Assembly: GCF_900113415.1 (NCBI RefSeq)
Contig: NZ_FOPH01000001.1
Coordinates: 124,001 to 188,000 of the forward strand
DNA from: Oribacterium sp. WCC10
Lineage (GTDB): Bacteria > Bacillota > Clostridia > Lachnospirales > Lachnospiraceae
Direction: 5' to 3'
Length of the DNA stretch: 64,000 nt
The translations under genes were made by a program, and so were the position numbers. The notes below the pieces were generated by a model. It made no database searches and was not told where the DNA came from. It was given only the letters and a program-made list of their open reading frames with translations. Below, piece after piece: positions 27,067-34,614 of the stretch (positions within the stretch are counted from its first letter, which is position 1; each line of letters starts with the position of its first letter).

Positions 27067-27517
27067 AGAGGCATTTACTTTTCCTGTGATGCGTTTTTGA
27101 AGCAAATAAACAATTAGATAATCCGGAATTATATCTCTGTGATTAACATGGGAATATGAGGAATATATTTCGGCTGACATTAAGAATGTGTTACAGACAC
27201 ACAGCGTCCTGCATAAAAGTATGCTTATGTTTTTTGTCCGGATTTGGTCTGAGATATGAGATAGAAAGAGTTGCATCTGTAAAGGTGTGACTCTTTTTTG
27301 GTAGGATTCATTGAACCTGCGCATGTCTCTACTAAGTTTTTGGTTTTTTAAGATGGATGAAATATCCTCTTTTTTGGAGTATAGTAATGAAACACCCATT
27401 TTATGCCGAAATAGTAAAGTGCAAGGCATTTATCGTGGAAAATCCTGACACGGGTCGGATTTTTTCGCCATGCATTAAGACGCTTCCTGTATTTCGGTAT
27501 ATTAAAACAGAGGACAT
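27067..27517 (+). other. Non-coding gap with two terminator-like hairpins
   Basis: 27264-27299: AAAGAG..CA-TCTGTAAAGG-TG..ACTCTTTTTT is a good terminator, presumably for the ACT/UPF0210 operon. 27441-27465: AATCC-TGACACGGGTC-GGATT then five T is a shorter terminator-like hairpin only about 50 bp before tmcAL, where it could attenuate transcription. Nothing else is recognised. Confidence 0.6.
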
Positions 27518-28897
27518 ATGTTTAACGAAAAAAATGTAATCGGAATAGTGACTGAATTCAATCCCTTCCATGAAGGTCATCGTTATCTCGTGAACAGCAT
27601 AAGGCTCAGATACGGCGACTGCTACATAGTGGCTGCCATGTCCGGAGATTTTGTTCAAAGAGGCGAGCCTGCGATATTTGATAAATACGAGAGAACATGG
27701 GATGCACTTTATGGCGGAGTGGACATGGTGGTTCAGATACCGGAGATATTCTCCACCTCATCCGCTGAGGATTTTGCGGCAGGAGGTGTTGCGGTTCTCA
27801 GGTCGCTTGGAATCGTAGATACCATACTATTCGGCTCGGAATCCGGAGATCTTGAGGTTCTTAAACGGATTGCGGATATAGAACTTGATACCGGAAGCAA
27901 GGATAATGCAAAGCTGAATGCCGCTATCCGTGACAATGTCGCTGCCGGCATGAGTTATGCAAAGGCAAGGGCAGAAGCTGTCCGGCTCGTTCTGACAGGC
28001 GATGATGAAAACGCCTTCGAGAAAATGCTTGATGATGTATGTAAAGCAGACATCATTCATGATGGAGAAACCCGGAATTCTGATGAAAAGCTTTCGGTCA
28101 GAGCAGAGGCGGCCAGACTTAAACCGAACGATATACTGGGGGTTGAATATATTAAGGCGGTAAAACGGCAGGGTGATTGCTTCCGTGTCGACTGCATTCG
28201 CCGAAATATGCAGTATGAAAGTGCCCATAGTATACGCGATGCCATAAGGGCAGGCGAAGAGACGGAAAGAGAGTACGGCTCCTACGCCGAACCGGACATG
28301 CTTTCAGAAATGCTTGGATACAGACTTATACAGCTGTACTATGTGGATCAGATGGATCCTGAACAGCCGTCGTCATTTATGGAATATCTTGATGTATCGA
28401 GAGAAATTGCGGATGCTTTGAAAAAACAGGTACATGACAGGCTGACATTTTCAGAAAGGATACGGGAAATAAAGTCGAAAAATTATACTTATACACGTAT
28501 ATCGAGAGCGCTTCTCCATATTGTCCTTGATATACATAAGAAAGATTCTCGAGTACTGAGGGGCAGATTTTTCGGTTCTGCGGATGTCATGCCATATGTA
28601 AGGGTGCTTGGTGTGAAAAAATCTGCCAGGGACATTCTGGGAGTGATAAAAACTTCGGTTGTGACATCTCCGGCAAAATATAAGAAGCAGCTTGAAGCCG
28701 TTCGCAGAAAAGAGACTATTGAGACACCCGAAGAACTTATTTTGAGTATCAATGCTTCTCATGCGGAGATCATGTTCAATCAGGATATGTATGCGGCTGA
28801 TATATACAACCAGCTATACAGTCATGGCAAAGATGAGACGTCGTCCATAAGCTGCGGCAATGAATTTGCACAAAAATTTATAGTTGTCGATGGCTGA
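27518..28897 (+). CDS. tmcAL: tRNA(Met) cytidine acetate ligase (TmcAL/YlbM)
   Basis: TmcAL uses acetate and ATP to N4-acetylate the wobble cytidine of elongator tRNA-Met. The nucleotidyltransferase HxGH motif is FNPFHEGH (residues 14-21), preceded by GIVTEFNPF as in the family. The 459 residues are somewhat longer than Bacillus YlbM (about 415). AGAGGA precedes the ATG. Its place just upstream of darA and pta-ackA-rpmF resembles the common clostridial order, and its substrate acetate is the product of the pta-ackA pathway next door. Confidence 0.93.
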   Translation: MFNEKNVIGIVTEFNPFHEGHRYLVNSIRLRYGDCYIVAAMSGDFVQRGEPAIFDKYERTWDALYGGVDMVVQIPEIFSTSSAEDFAAGGVAVLRSLGIVDTILFGSESGDLEVLKRIADIELDTGSKDNAKLNAAIRDNVAAGMSYAKARAEAVRLVLTGDDENAFEKMLDDVCKADIIHDGETRNSDEKLSVRAEAARLKPNDILGVEYIKAVKRQGDCFRVDCIRRNMQYESAHSIRDAIRAGEETEREYGSYAEPDMLSEMLGYRLIQLYYVDQMDPEQPSSFMEYLDVSREIADALKKQVHDRLTFSERIREIKSKNYTYTRISRALLHIVLDIHKKDSRVLRGRFFGSADVMPYVRVLGVKKSARDILGVIKTSVVTSPAKYKKQLEAVRRKETIETPEELILSINASHAEIMFNQDMYAADIYNQLYSHGKDETSSISCGNEFAQKFIVVDG

Positions 28898-29056
28898 TTT
28901 GTGCTATTATTTGATGTAAGAGTCATAAAACATGTATTGACGTTTTCTTCCGATGTAACGCGTGCAGTGTGATTTGACCAGAAGAAGGCAGGGATGTGAT
29001 AGGGCATCATGTGAAAACATTATCCTGTTTTTGATTTTTCGGAGGCAGATACATAT

Positions 29057-29389
29057 ATGAAGTTGATTTATGCGATAGTACGTAATGACAATGAAGACGA
29101 TGTTATGGATGCGCTGAACGGTGCGCACTATCAGGTTACCAAGCTTGCCAGTACAGGCGGCTTTTTGAGAAAGGGCAATTCTACACTTATGATAGCAACC
29201 GATGACGAGAGAGTTGACGAGTGCATCGATATCATCAAGGCGGAGTGCGGAAAACGCCAGAAGATCACAGTCAATATGCCGTATGTTTCGGGCACATCCA
29301 TGAACAGCTATTCAACTATGCCGGTTCCTGTAGAGATAGGCGGAGCTACGGTCATGGTGGTGAATCTTGAAAGATTCGAAAAATACTGA
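29057..29389 (+). CDS. darA: Cyclic-di-AMP receptor, DarA/PstA type
   Basis: A PII-like trimeric signalling protein that binds c-di-AMP. The 110-residue sequence follows Bacillus DarA closely in key parts: MKLIYAIVRN at the start, VTKLASTGGFLRKGNST (about residues 26-42, the nucleotide-binding loop) and VEIGGATVMVV near the end. GGAGG lies 11 bp before the ATG. Binding of c-di-AMP is family knowledge; its downstream target is not known. A possible extended -10 (TGCTATTAT) lies at 28902-28910. Confidence 0.92.
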   Translation: MKLIYAIVRNDNEDDVMDALNGAHYQVTKLASTGGFLRKGNSTLMIATDDERVDECIDIIKAECGKRQKITVNMPYVSGTSMNSYSTMPVPVEIGGATVMVVNLERFEKY

Positions 29390-29671
29390 GGATATTGATT
29401 GATCAGTTTCCCTTGAAGTTTTTGTTGGGGGACACAGGGGTTCTTCGTGAGACAGGGGCTTCGCATAGAGTATCAGGCTGGGGATTCCTTCGGTATAAAA
29501 TCAGCAATATTTCAATATTCACTTATATTTAAGCGAAAATCGCCGATATGCTTCCTCGGAAAAGATGAGGCTGAGAAGCGCAATATGCAGACATTTCTGA
29601 TGCCTTGGCGAAGAGACAGGCGGAAATGTCTTTTGTCTTTGATTTTGTGCAGAAAAACAACTGACTTAAGC

Positions 29672-29699
29672 TTGAGTGGCGGAGTATATAGAGTATAAT
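29672..29699 (+). promoter_or_regulatory. Probable pta-ackA promoter
   Basis: TTGAGT, 16-bp spacer, TATAAT. The inferred leader is about 175 bases. Confidence 0.6.
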
Positions 29700-29755
29700 T
29701 ATTGCGTATGTCGAATTGTATACATTGTTGAATTTGACTGCGGGTCGAAGGAAAC

Positions 29756-29779
29756 ATTTTACACAATCTGATGTAAAAT
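29756..29779. promoter_or_regulatory. Perfect 8+8 dyad, candidate operator before pta
   Basis: ATTTTACA and TGTAAAAT are exact inverted copies separated by eight bases (CAATCTGA). It lies about 50 bp downstream of the inferred start of transcription, a position suited to repression. It does not match the Rex (TTGTTAA-N4-TTAACAA) or CcpA consensus I know. Confidence 0.5.
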
Positions 29780-29880
29780 CATAAACTTGTCGCTATACAG
29801 ACGGTGTTCCGGCGAACGGGACTTAAGCGTATGTGTTGCGATTAATATTATAAGTGTATATTGAGAGGAGAATGACACCA

Positions 29881-30876
29881 ATGGCTATTATTGATGAGAT
29901 CAAGGCTAAGGCAAAAGCAGACAAGAAGACTATCGTACTTCCGGAGTCTATGGACAAGAGAACCTTCGAGGCTGCTGTCAAGATTACAAAGGAGGGCATC
30001 GCTAACGTTGTTCTGATCGGAACTCCTGACGAAATTGCCAAGAATGGTGAAGGATTTGATCTTACAGGTATCACAGTTGTAGATCCTTACAACGATCCTA
30101 ACAAGCAGAAGTACATTGATAAGTTCGTAGAGCTCAGAGGCAGCAAGGGTGTTACTGCTGAGTCTGCTCAGGAGCAGATGGAGAAGGACTATATGTACTA
30201 TGCATGTCTTATGTGTAAGTGCGGTGATGCTGATGGTGTTGTTTCAGGCGCATGCCACTCAACAGGTAACACTATCAGACCGGCTCTTCAGCTTCTTAAG
30301 ACAAAGCCCGGCATCAAGTCTGTTTCAGGTTTCTTCCTTATGGAGACAGACGCTAAGGAGTATGGCGAGAACGGTACATTCGTATTCGCTGACTGCGCAG
30401 TAAACGTAGATTTCGATTCTGAGAAGCTTGCAGAGATCGCAGCTCTTTCAGCTGAGTCTTTCAAGAGCTTCGTTGGCGCAGAGCCAAAGGTAGCTATGCT
30501 TTCATACTCAACAAAGGGCAGTGCAAAGCATGATGATGTAACAAAGGTAGCAGAGGCTGTTAAGATTGCAAACGAGAAGTTCCCGGAGATCAAGCTTGAC
30601 GGTGAGCTTCAGCTTGATGCGGCTCTTGATCCTACAGTTGCAGCTCTTAAGGCTCCTGGCAGTGAGGTTGCAGGACATGCCAACACACTCGTATTCCCTT
30701 CACTTGAGGCAGGTAACATCGGTTACAAGCTTGTTCAGAGACTTGCTCACGCAGGCGCTTACGGTCCTGTTCTTCAGGGGCTTTCAATGCCTGTTAACGA
30801 CCTTTCAAGAGGTTGCTATGCTGATGATATCGTAGCAGTAGTTGCTATGACAGCTGTTCAGGCTCAGAACGCATAA
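29881..30876 (+). CDS. pta: Phosphate acetyltransferase
   Basis: Pta converts acetyl-CoA and phosphate to acetyl phosphate and CoA. ATG 29881 is chosen: GAGAGGAG is 10 bp upstream, and the next upstream ATG (29872) is too close to that site. The 331-residue single-domain form is the short class I enzyme of Firmicutes. Family marks include IVLPESMDKR near the N-terminus, GVVSGACHST at about residue 122, and the C-terminal QGLSMPVNDLSRGC. Codon use is strongly biased, as in a highly expressed gene. ackA follows after 94 bp, with a hairpin between. Confidence 0.97.
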   Translation: MAIIDEIKAKAKADKKTIVLPESMDKRTFEAAVKITKEGIANVVLIGTPDEIAKNGEGFDLTGITVVDPYNDPNKQKYIDKFVELRGSKGVTAESAQEQMEKDYMYYACLMCKCGDADGVVSGACHSTGNTIRPALQLLKTKPGIKSVSGFFLMETDAKEYGENGTFVFADCAVNVDFDSEKLAEIAALSAESFKSFVGAEPKVAMLSYSTKGSAKHDDVTKVAEAVKIANEKFPEIKLDGELQLDAALDPTVAALKAPGSEVAGHANTLVFPSLEAGNIGYKLVQRLAHAGAYGPVLQGLSMPVNDLSRGCYADDIVAVVAMTAVQAQNA

Positions 30877-30897
30877 TTGATCTGATTTTGTTTATAG

Positions 30898-30930
30898 CAG
30901 GGTCGAGCCCTAAGGACTTGGCCCTGTTTG
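30898..30930 (+). terminator. Hairpin between pta and ackA (partial terminator)
   Basis: GCAGGGTC-GAGCCCTAAGGACTT-GGCCCTGT then TTGTTT. It may only attenuate, since ackA has no clear promoter of its own. Confidence 0.55.
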
Positions 30931-30970
30931 TTTCTTTACATAAGTAATTTATTTTTTAGGAGAAAAACCA

Positions 30971-32170
30971 ATGAAAATTCTTGTTTTAAACTGTGGATCT
31001 TCTTCACTCAAGTATCAGCTCATCGATATGCAGGATGAGTCGGTTCTTGCAAAGGGACTTTGCGAGAGAATCGGTATCGAGGGATCAAAGCTTACACATA
31101 AGGCTCCGGGTAAGGATGACTTTGAGCTTGAGACAGCTATGCCTGATCACGGTGTAGCAGTTAAGCTTGTATTCGATGCTCTTACAGATGCTGCACACGG
31201 TGTAGTTAAGTCTGTTGATGAGATCGGTGCTATCGGTCACAGAGTACTTCATGCAGGAAAGAAGATCACAGAGTCTATCGTTGTTAATCAGGAAGTTAAG
31301 GATATCATTCGTGAGTGCTTTGATCTCGGACCTCTTCACAACCCTGCAAACCTTCTTGGTATCGAGGCTTGTGAGAAGGTTGTACCGGGTAAGCCAAATG
31401 TTGCTGTATTCGATACAACATTCGGTATGACTCTTCCTGAGAAGGCATACTACTATGCAATTCCTACAGAGTACTATGAGAAGTACGGTATCCGTCGTTA
31501 CGGTTTCCACGGAACATCTCATAACTTTGTTTCTCATGAGACAATCAAGTTCGGTAACCTCGATCCTGAGAAGGCTAAGGTTATCGTTTGTCACCTTGGA
31601 AACGGTGCATCTATTTCTGCTTCAATCGGCGGAAAGGGTGTTGATACATCTATGGGTCTTACTCCGCTTGAGGGTCTTATCATGGGAACACGTTCAGGTG
31701 ATATCGATGCTGCAGTAGTACAGTTCATCGCTAACCATGAGAAGCTTTCTGTTGATGAGGTTCTTAACATTCTTAACAAGAAGTCAGGTGTGCTTGGCCT
31801 TTCCGGCGTTTCTTCAGACTTCCGTGACGTTGAGAAGGCTGCTGAGGAAGGTAATCACATGGCTCAGGTTGCTCTCGAGGCATTCCAGTACAGAGTTGCC
31901 AAGTACATCGGATCATATGCAGCTGCTATGAACGGTGTTGATGCTATCACTTTCACAGCCGGTGTTGGTGAGAACGACAAGGCAACACGTAAGGAGATCG
32001 TAGAGAAGTACCTTGGATTCATCGGTGCCAAGATTGATGATGAGAGAAATAACGTTCGCGGCAAGGCTGCTCTTATTTCTTCTGATGATTCTAAGGTTAA
32101 GATCTTCATGATTCCTACAAACGAGGAGCTTGCTATCGCTCGTGATACACTTCGTCTTGTAGAGGCATAA
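30971..32170 (+). CDS. ackA: Acetate kinase
   Basis: AckA transfers the phosphoryl group of acetyl phosphate to ADP, making acetate and ATP. 399 residues, normal for the family. Present are LVLNCGSSSLKYQL (residues 4-17), GHRVLHAG (about 92), and the phosphate-binding CHLGNGASISA (about 206). TAGGAG precedes the ATG. With pta it forms the acetate energy pathway fed by nifJ. The gene shows the same strong codon bias as pta and nifJ. Confidence 0.98.
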   Translation: MKILVLNCGSSSLKYQLIDMQDESVLAKGLCERIGIEGSKLTHKAPGKDDFELETAMPDHGVAVKLVFDALTDAAHGVVKSVDEIGAIGHRVLHAGKKITESIVVNQEVKDIIRECFDLGPLHNPANLLGIEACEKVVPGKPNVAVFDTTFGMTLPEKAYYYAIPTEYYEKYGIRRYGFHGTSHNFVSHETIKFGNLDPEKAKVIVCHLGNGASISASIGGKGVDTSMGLTPLEGLIMGTRSGDIDAAVVQFIANHEKLSVDEVLNILNKKSGVLGLSGVSSDFRDVEKAAEEGNHMAQVALEAFQYRVAKYIGSYAAAMNGVDAITFTAGVGENDKATRKEIVEKYLGFIGAKIDDERNNVRGKAALISSDDSKVKIFMIPTNEELAIARDTLRLVEA

Positions 32171-32220
32171 TCAGGTTTTATCGAATTTTTGCAGTTTTCT
32201 TTTTCTATGAAAACTGACTT

Positions 32221-32282
32221 ATCCCGCCGGATCGGGATGTATAAGACGGGCTTGTGGTGCGAAGCACGAAGCCCGTCTATTT
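32221..32282 (+). terminator. Terminator region after ackA
   Basis: A small hairpin ATCCCG-CCGGAT-CGGGAT is followed by a long stem AGACGGGCTTgtGGTGC-GAA-GCACgAAGCCCGTCT (32244-32278) and ATTTCT. Confidence 0.8.
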
Positions 32283-32286
32283 CTCT

Positions 32287-32338
32287 CATATATAAGATTA
32301 TCAAAATTAATACATATATAAGATTATCAAAATTAATA
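32287..32338 (+). repeat. Tandem duplication, 2 x 26 bp
   Basis: The unit starting CATATATAAGATTATC and ending AAAATTAATA occurs twice in a row with no difference, immediately after the ackA terminator and 70 bp before the rpmF promoter. It is very AT-rich. Confidence 0.9.
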
Positions 32339-32407
32339 CTTGCAAAAATCGATGTTACGTGGTATTTTACTTTGAGTGTGCAATCGCGAAATTCATTTGG
32401 GTTTCGC

Positions 32408-32436
32408 TTGACATAAAATAACCGTTTGGATATAAT
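32408..32436 (+). promoter_or_regulatory. rpmF promoter
   Basis: Consensus TTGACA, 17-bp spacer, TATAAT; the leader to the start codon is only about 20 bases and holds AAGGAGGTG. Confidence 0.9.
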
Positions 32437-32464
32437 TACCCGGTATGACGAAGGAGGTGTAAGT

Positions 32465-32647
32465 ATGTCAATTTGTCCTAAGAATCATTCATCTAAGGCT
32501 CGTAGAGATTCAAGAAGAGCTAACTGGAAGATGGGTAAGATGAACCTTGTAAAGTGTTCTAAGTGTGGTGAGCTTGTTATGCCTCACAGAGTCTGCAAGG
32601 CATGTGGATCTTACAACAAGCGTGAGATCGTTAAGGTTGAGGCTTAA
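32465..32647 (+). CDS. rpmF: 50S ribosomal protein L32
   Basis: Large-subunit protein of 60 residues, starting at ATG 32465 with AAGGAGGTG 6-7 bp upstream and the typical N-terminus MSICPKNHSSKARRDSRRAN. The four-cysteine zinc ribbon is intact (CSKCG and CKACG). In most Firmicutes the DUF177 (YceD) gene precedes rpmF, and in Clostridia plsX follows; neither is here. It has its own consensus promoter and terminator, so it is a single-gene unit. Confidence 0.96.
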   Translation: MSICPKNHSSKARRDSRRANWKMGKMNLVKCSKCGELVMPHRVCKACGSYNKREIVKVEA

Positions 32648-32670
32648 TCTTAACTTGAATAAAGAATTTT

Positions 32671-32702
32671 AACTCCGGAGATTTTTTCTCCGGAGTTTTT
32701 TC
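32671..32702 (+). terminator. rpmF terminator
   Basis: AACTCCGGAG-ATTTTTT-CTCCGGAGTT followed by TTTTTC. Confidence 0.95.
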
Positions 32703-32895
32703 GATTTATACGGATTCGAAGAGGATATGCAGTTATTGATTCAGTATATTTGAACATTTGACGGATGATAAAACGGATTAAATATTCAAAAGTAAATATA
32801 CGTTGTTTATGGGACTTTGACAGGGCAATCTAAGATACAAATACCAAAAAATATGTCAAAAAAGGCCTGTAGTGGGGGACGAATGTTATAAAAAG

Positions 32896-32923
32896 TTGTT
32901 AAATCATGGGAAAGTGGTATACT
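32896..32923 (+). promoter_or_regulatory. Promoter of the lipoprotein gene
   Basis: TTGTTA, 16-bp spacer, TATACT. The leader is about 200 bases and contains a TCGGTTT-TATGCTG-AAACCGA hairpin near 32950. The 482-base gap between rpmF and the lipoprotein gene holds nothing else I recognise; a 66-codon GTG frame at 32872 is not supported. Confidence 0.6.
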
Positions 32924-33129
32924 ATTTAAGTAATTCGCCAAGGAAGTATCGGTTTTATGCTGAAACCGACAAAATATCTTTCCATTTGCCTTGCGCAAAT
33001 TCAGGATGGGAAGATGTTAAAAATGGTTGGGCCGGCCCTTCATTGAATGATGAAATTCGCAGGGAACATTGACTGGTGAGTTCCCGGGATTCATTGCGGG
33101 CTGATGTACCAAGCCTACGAGGTTATATT

Positions 33130-34374
33130 ATGAAGAAAACATTAGCATGGGTTTTTCTGCTTTGCCTCGTACTTCTCGGTTGCCAGAGCCAAACGCCACT
33201 GGTATATAATGTGAACAAGTCTGATGAGTTAAGAGAATATGAGTCAGAGTCGATTAAAGAATCACAGTTTGAGGAGTCACTTGAACAGCAGAGAAATCTA
33301 GCGGAATCAGAAAGCATAGCACAGGCGGAGGCGCAGATTTGGAAAAAGAAGACTCCGGATAAGCAGGCTCTCAAGGTCAAAGGCATTTACCTTAGTGCCA
33401 AAGTTGCCGGCTCAGGTACTATGCAGAGGATCATCGAGAAAATTGATGCCACAGAGATTAATGCGGTTGTCATCGATATTCTTGATGATAAAGGACACAT
33501 AGAGTACGCAATGTCAGGGGATCTTATTTCTGAGATAGGTTCAACAGAAGAAACCATTCCTGACATCCATGCTCTGATCAGCACGTTGAAAGCGCATGAC
33601 ATTTATGCTATTGCCCGTATTGTAACATTTAGAGACCCTTATCTTGAGAATGTTAAACCGGAGTGGCTCAATCACAATGCTGATGGAACTGTATTTCATG
33701 ACAATTCCGGCATGACATGGATCGATCCGTACAATCGCGATGCCTGGGAATACAAAGTTCAGGTTGCCGAGCAGTGCGCCGATGTCGGATTTGACGAGAT
33801 TCAATTTGACTATGTGCGTTTCTGTACTGAAAAGGGCATGAATAATGTTGTTTATTCTGATGAAGAAACCGGTGGGCTTGACAAGACGGATATCATAACT
33901 GAGTTTGTCCGTTTTGCATCAGACAGACTGGCGGCAAAAGGTGTTTTTGTTTCAGCTGACGTTTTTGGAACTATAATAGGTTCTTATGTGGATACGGTTT
34001 CTGTAGGTCAGGATTATCCTGTTATGGCAGGAGCTGTAGATTATATGTGCCCGATGATCTACCCGTCACATTATGGAAACGGCAATTTCGGACTGGATGT
34101 TCCGGACATTCATCCTTACGAAGCTATTCTCGGAGCGTGCAATGCCTCCAAAAAGGATCTTGCACTTGAATATACTGAAGGTGTACATCAGGCAAAGGTT
34201 CGCCCGTGGCTTCAGGGATTTACCGCATCCTACCTTTCGTCTTATATACATTATGGACCGGAGGAGATCCGCAAGGAGATACAGGCTGTATACGATGCGG
34301 GATATGACGAGTGGCTGATCTGGAATGCTGCCAATGAATATCAGTGGGATGCATTTCTGCCCGCAGGAAACTGA
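33130..34374 (+). CDS. Lipoprotein with DUF4015 glycoside-hydrolase-like barrel
   Basis: 414 residues from ATG 33130 (GAGG 7 bp upstream). The signal peptide ends in lipobox LLGC, so it is probably lipid-anchored on the outer face of the membrane. A Glu/Ser/Gln-rich linker (about residues 30-75) leads to the barrel domain: VKGIYLSAKVAG, AVVIDILDDKGHIEY, FDEIQFDYVRF and DYMCPMIYPSHYGNGNFG are the signatures of the putative glycosidase family DUF4015 (COG1306). Acidic residues in the barrel strands, such as those in DEIQFDYVRF, could be catalytic, but no substrate has been established. A role in cell-wall or polysaccharide processing is plausible. Monocistronic, with its own promoter and terminator. 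Confidence 0.85.
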   Translation: MKKTLAWVFLLCLVLLGCQSQTPLVYNVNKSDELREYESESIKESQFEESLEQQRNLAESESIAQAEAQIWKKKTPDKQALKVKGIYLSAKVAGSGTMQRIIEKIDATEINAVVIDILDDKGHIEYAMSGDLISEIGSTEETIPDIHALISTLKAHDIYAIARIVTFRDPYLENVKPEWLNHNADGTVFHDNSGMTWIDPYNRDAWEYKVQVAEQCADVGFDEIQFDYVRFCTEKGMNNVVYSDEETGGLDKTDIITEFVRFASDRLAAKGVFVSADVFGTIIGSYVDTVSVGQDYPVMAGAVDYMCPMIYPSHYGNGNFGLDVPDIHPYEAILGACNASKKDLALEYTEGVHQAKVRPWLQGFTASYLSSYIHYGPEEIRKEIQAVYDAGYDEWLIWNAANEYQWDAFLPAGN

Positions 34375-34425
34375 GGAAATGCTGATTATATCGGCGTTTT
34401 TATAAATTGAATAAAGTATGTTTTG

Positions 34426-34473
34426 AAGCTGCCGCTCGAAGGAATAAAATATCCGGAAGAGCGGCAGTTTTTC
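34426..34473 (+). terminator. Terminator after the lipoprotein gene
   Basis: CTGCCGCTC and GAGCGGCAG enclose a 21-base loop and are followed by TTTTTC. Confidence 0.85.
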
Positions 34474-34501
34474 GTATATAGTACAGATAACTTTATAATC
34501 T

Positions 34502-34529
34502 TTGACGAATGAACACTTTCTGTTATAAT
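34502..34529 (+). promoter_or_regulatory. leuS promoter
   Basis: TTGACG, 16-bp spacer, TATAAT. The leader is about 80 bases, too short for a T-box. Confidence 0.75.
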
Positions 34530-34614
34530 AAGACTTTGATGCAGGCATCCCGATAAGTGCCGCGTCAGATATTCCAAAGTTACTTCAACATGATTTCACA
34601 AGGGGAAATTAGTT

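Larger units (their letters stand above)
29390..29880 (+). other. Non-coding region upstream of pta, with a candidate operator
   Basis: 491 bases without a convincing gene; an 83-codon frame at 29447 has no ribosome site or protein character. It contains the pta promoter and, at 29756-29779, the dyad ATTTTACA-CAATCTGA-TGTAAAAT. Confidence 0.6.

Noticed and set aside
29447-29698. 83-codon frame upstream of pta
   Set aside because: It has no ribosome site, overlaps the pta promoter, and has an unlikely composition.
32287-32338. CRISPR-like array
   Set aside because: Two direct copies of 26 bp with no spacer between them; this is a tandem duplication, and no cas gene is present.
32872-33072. 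66-codon GTG frame upstream of the lipoprotein
   Set aside because: It contains the promoter of the lipoprotein gene and has no convincing ribosome site.
34530-34614. T-box leader before leuS
   Set aside because: The leader is only about 80 bases and has no GGTGG antiterminator motif. No T-box was seen before alaS either.
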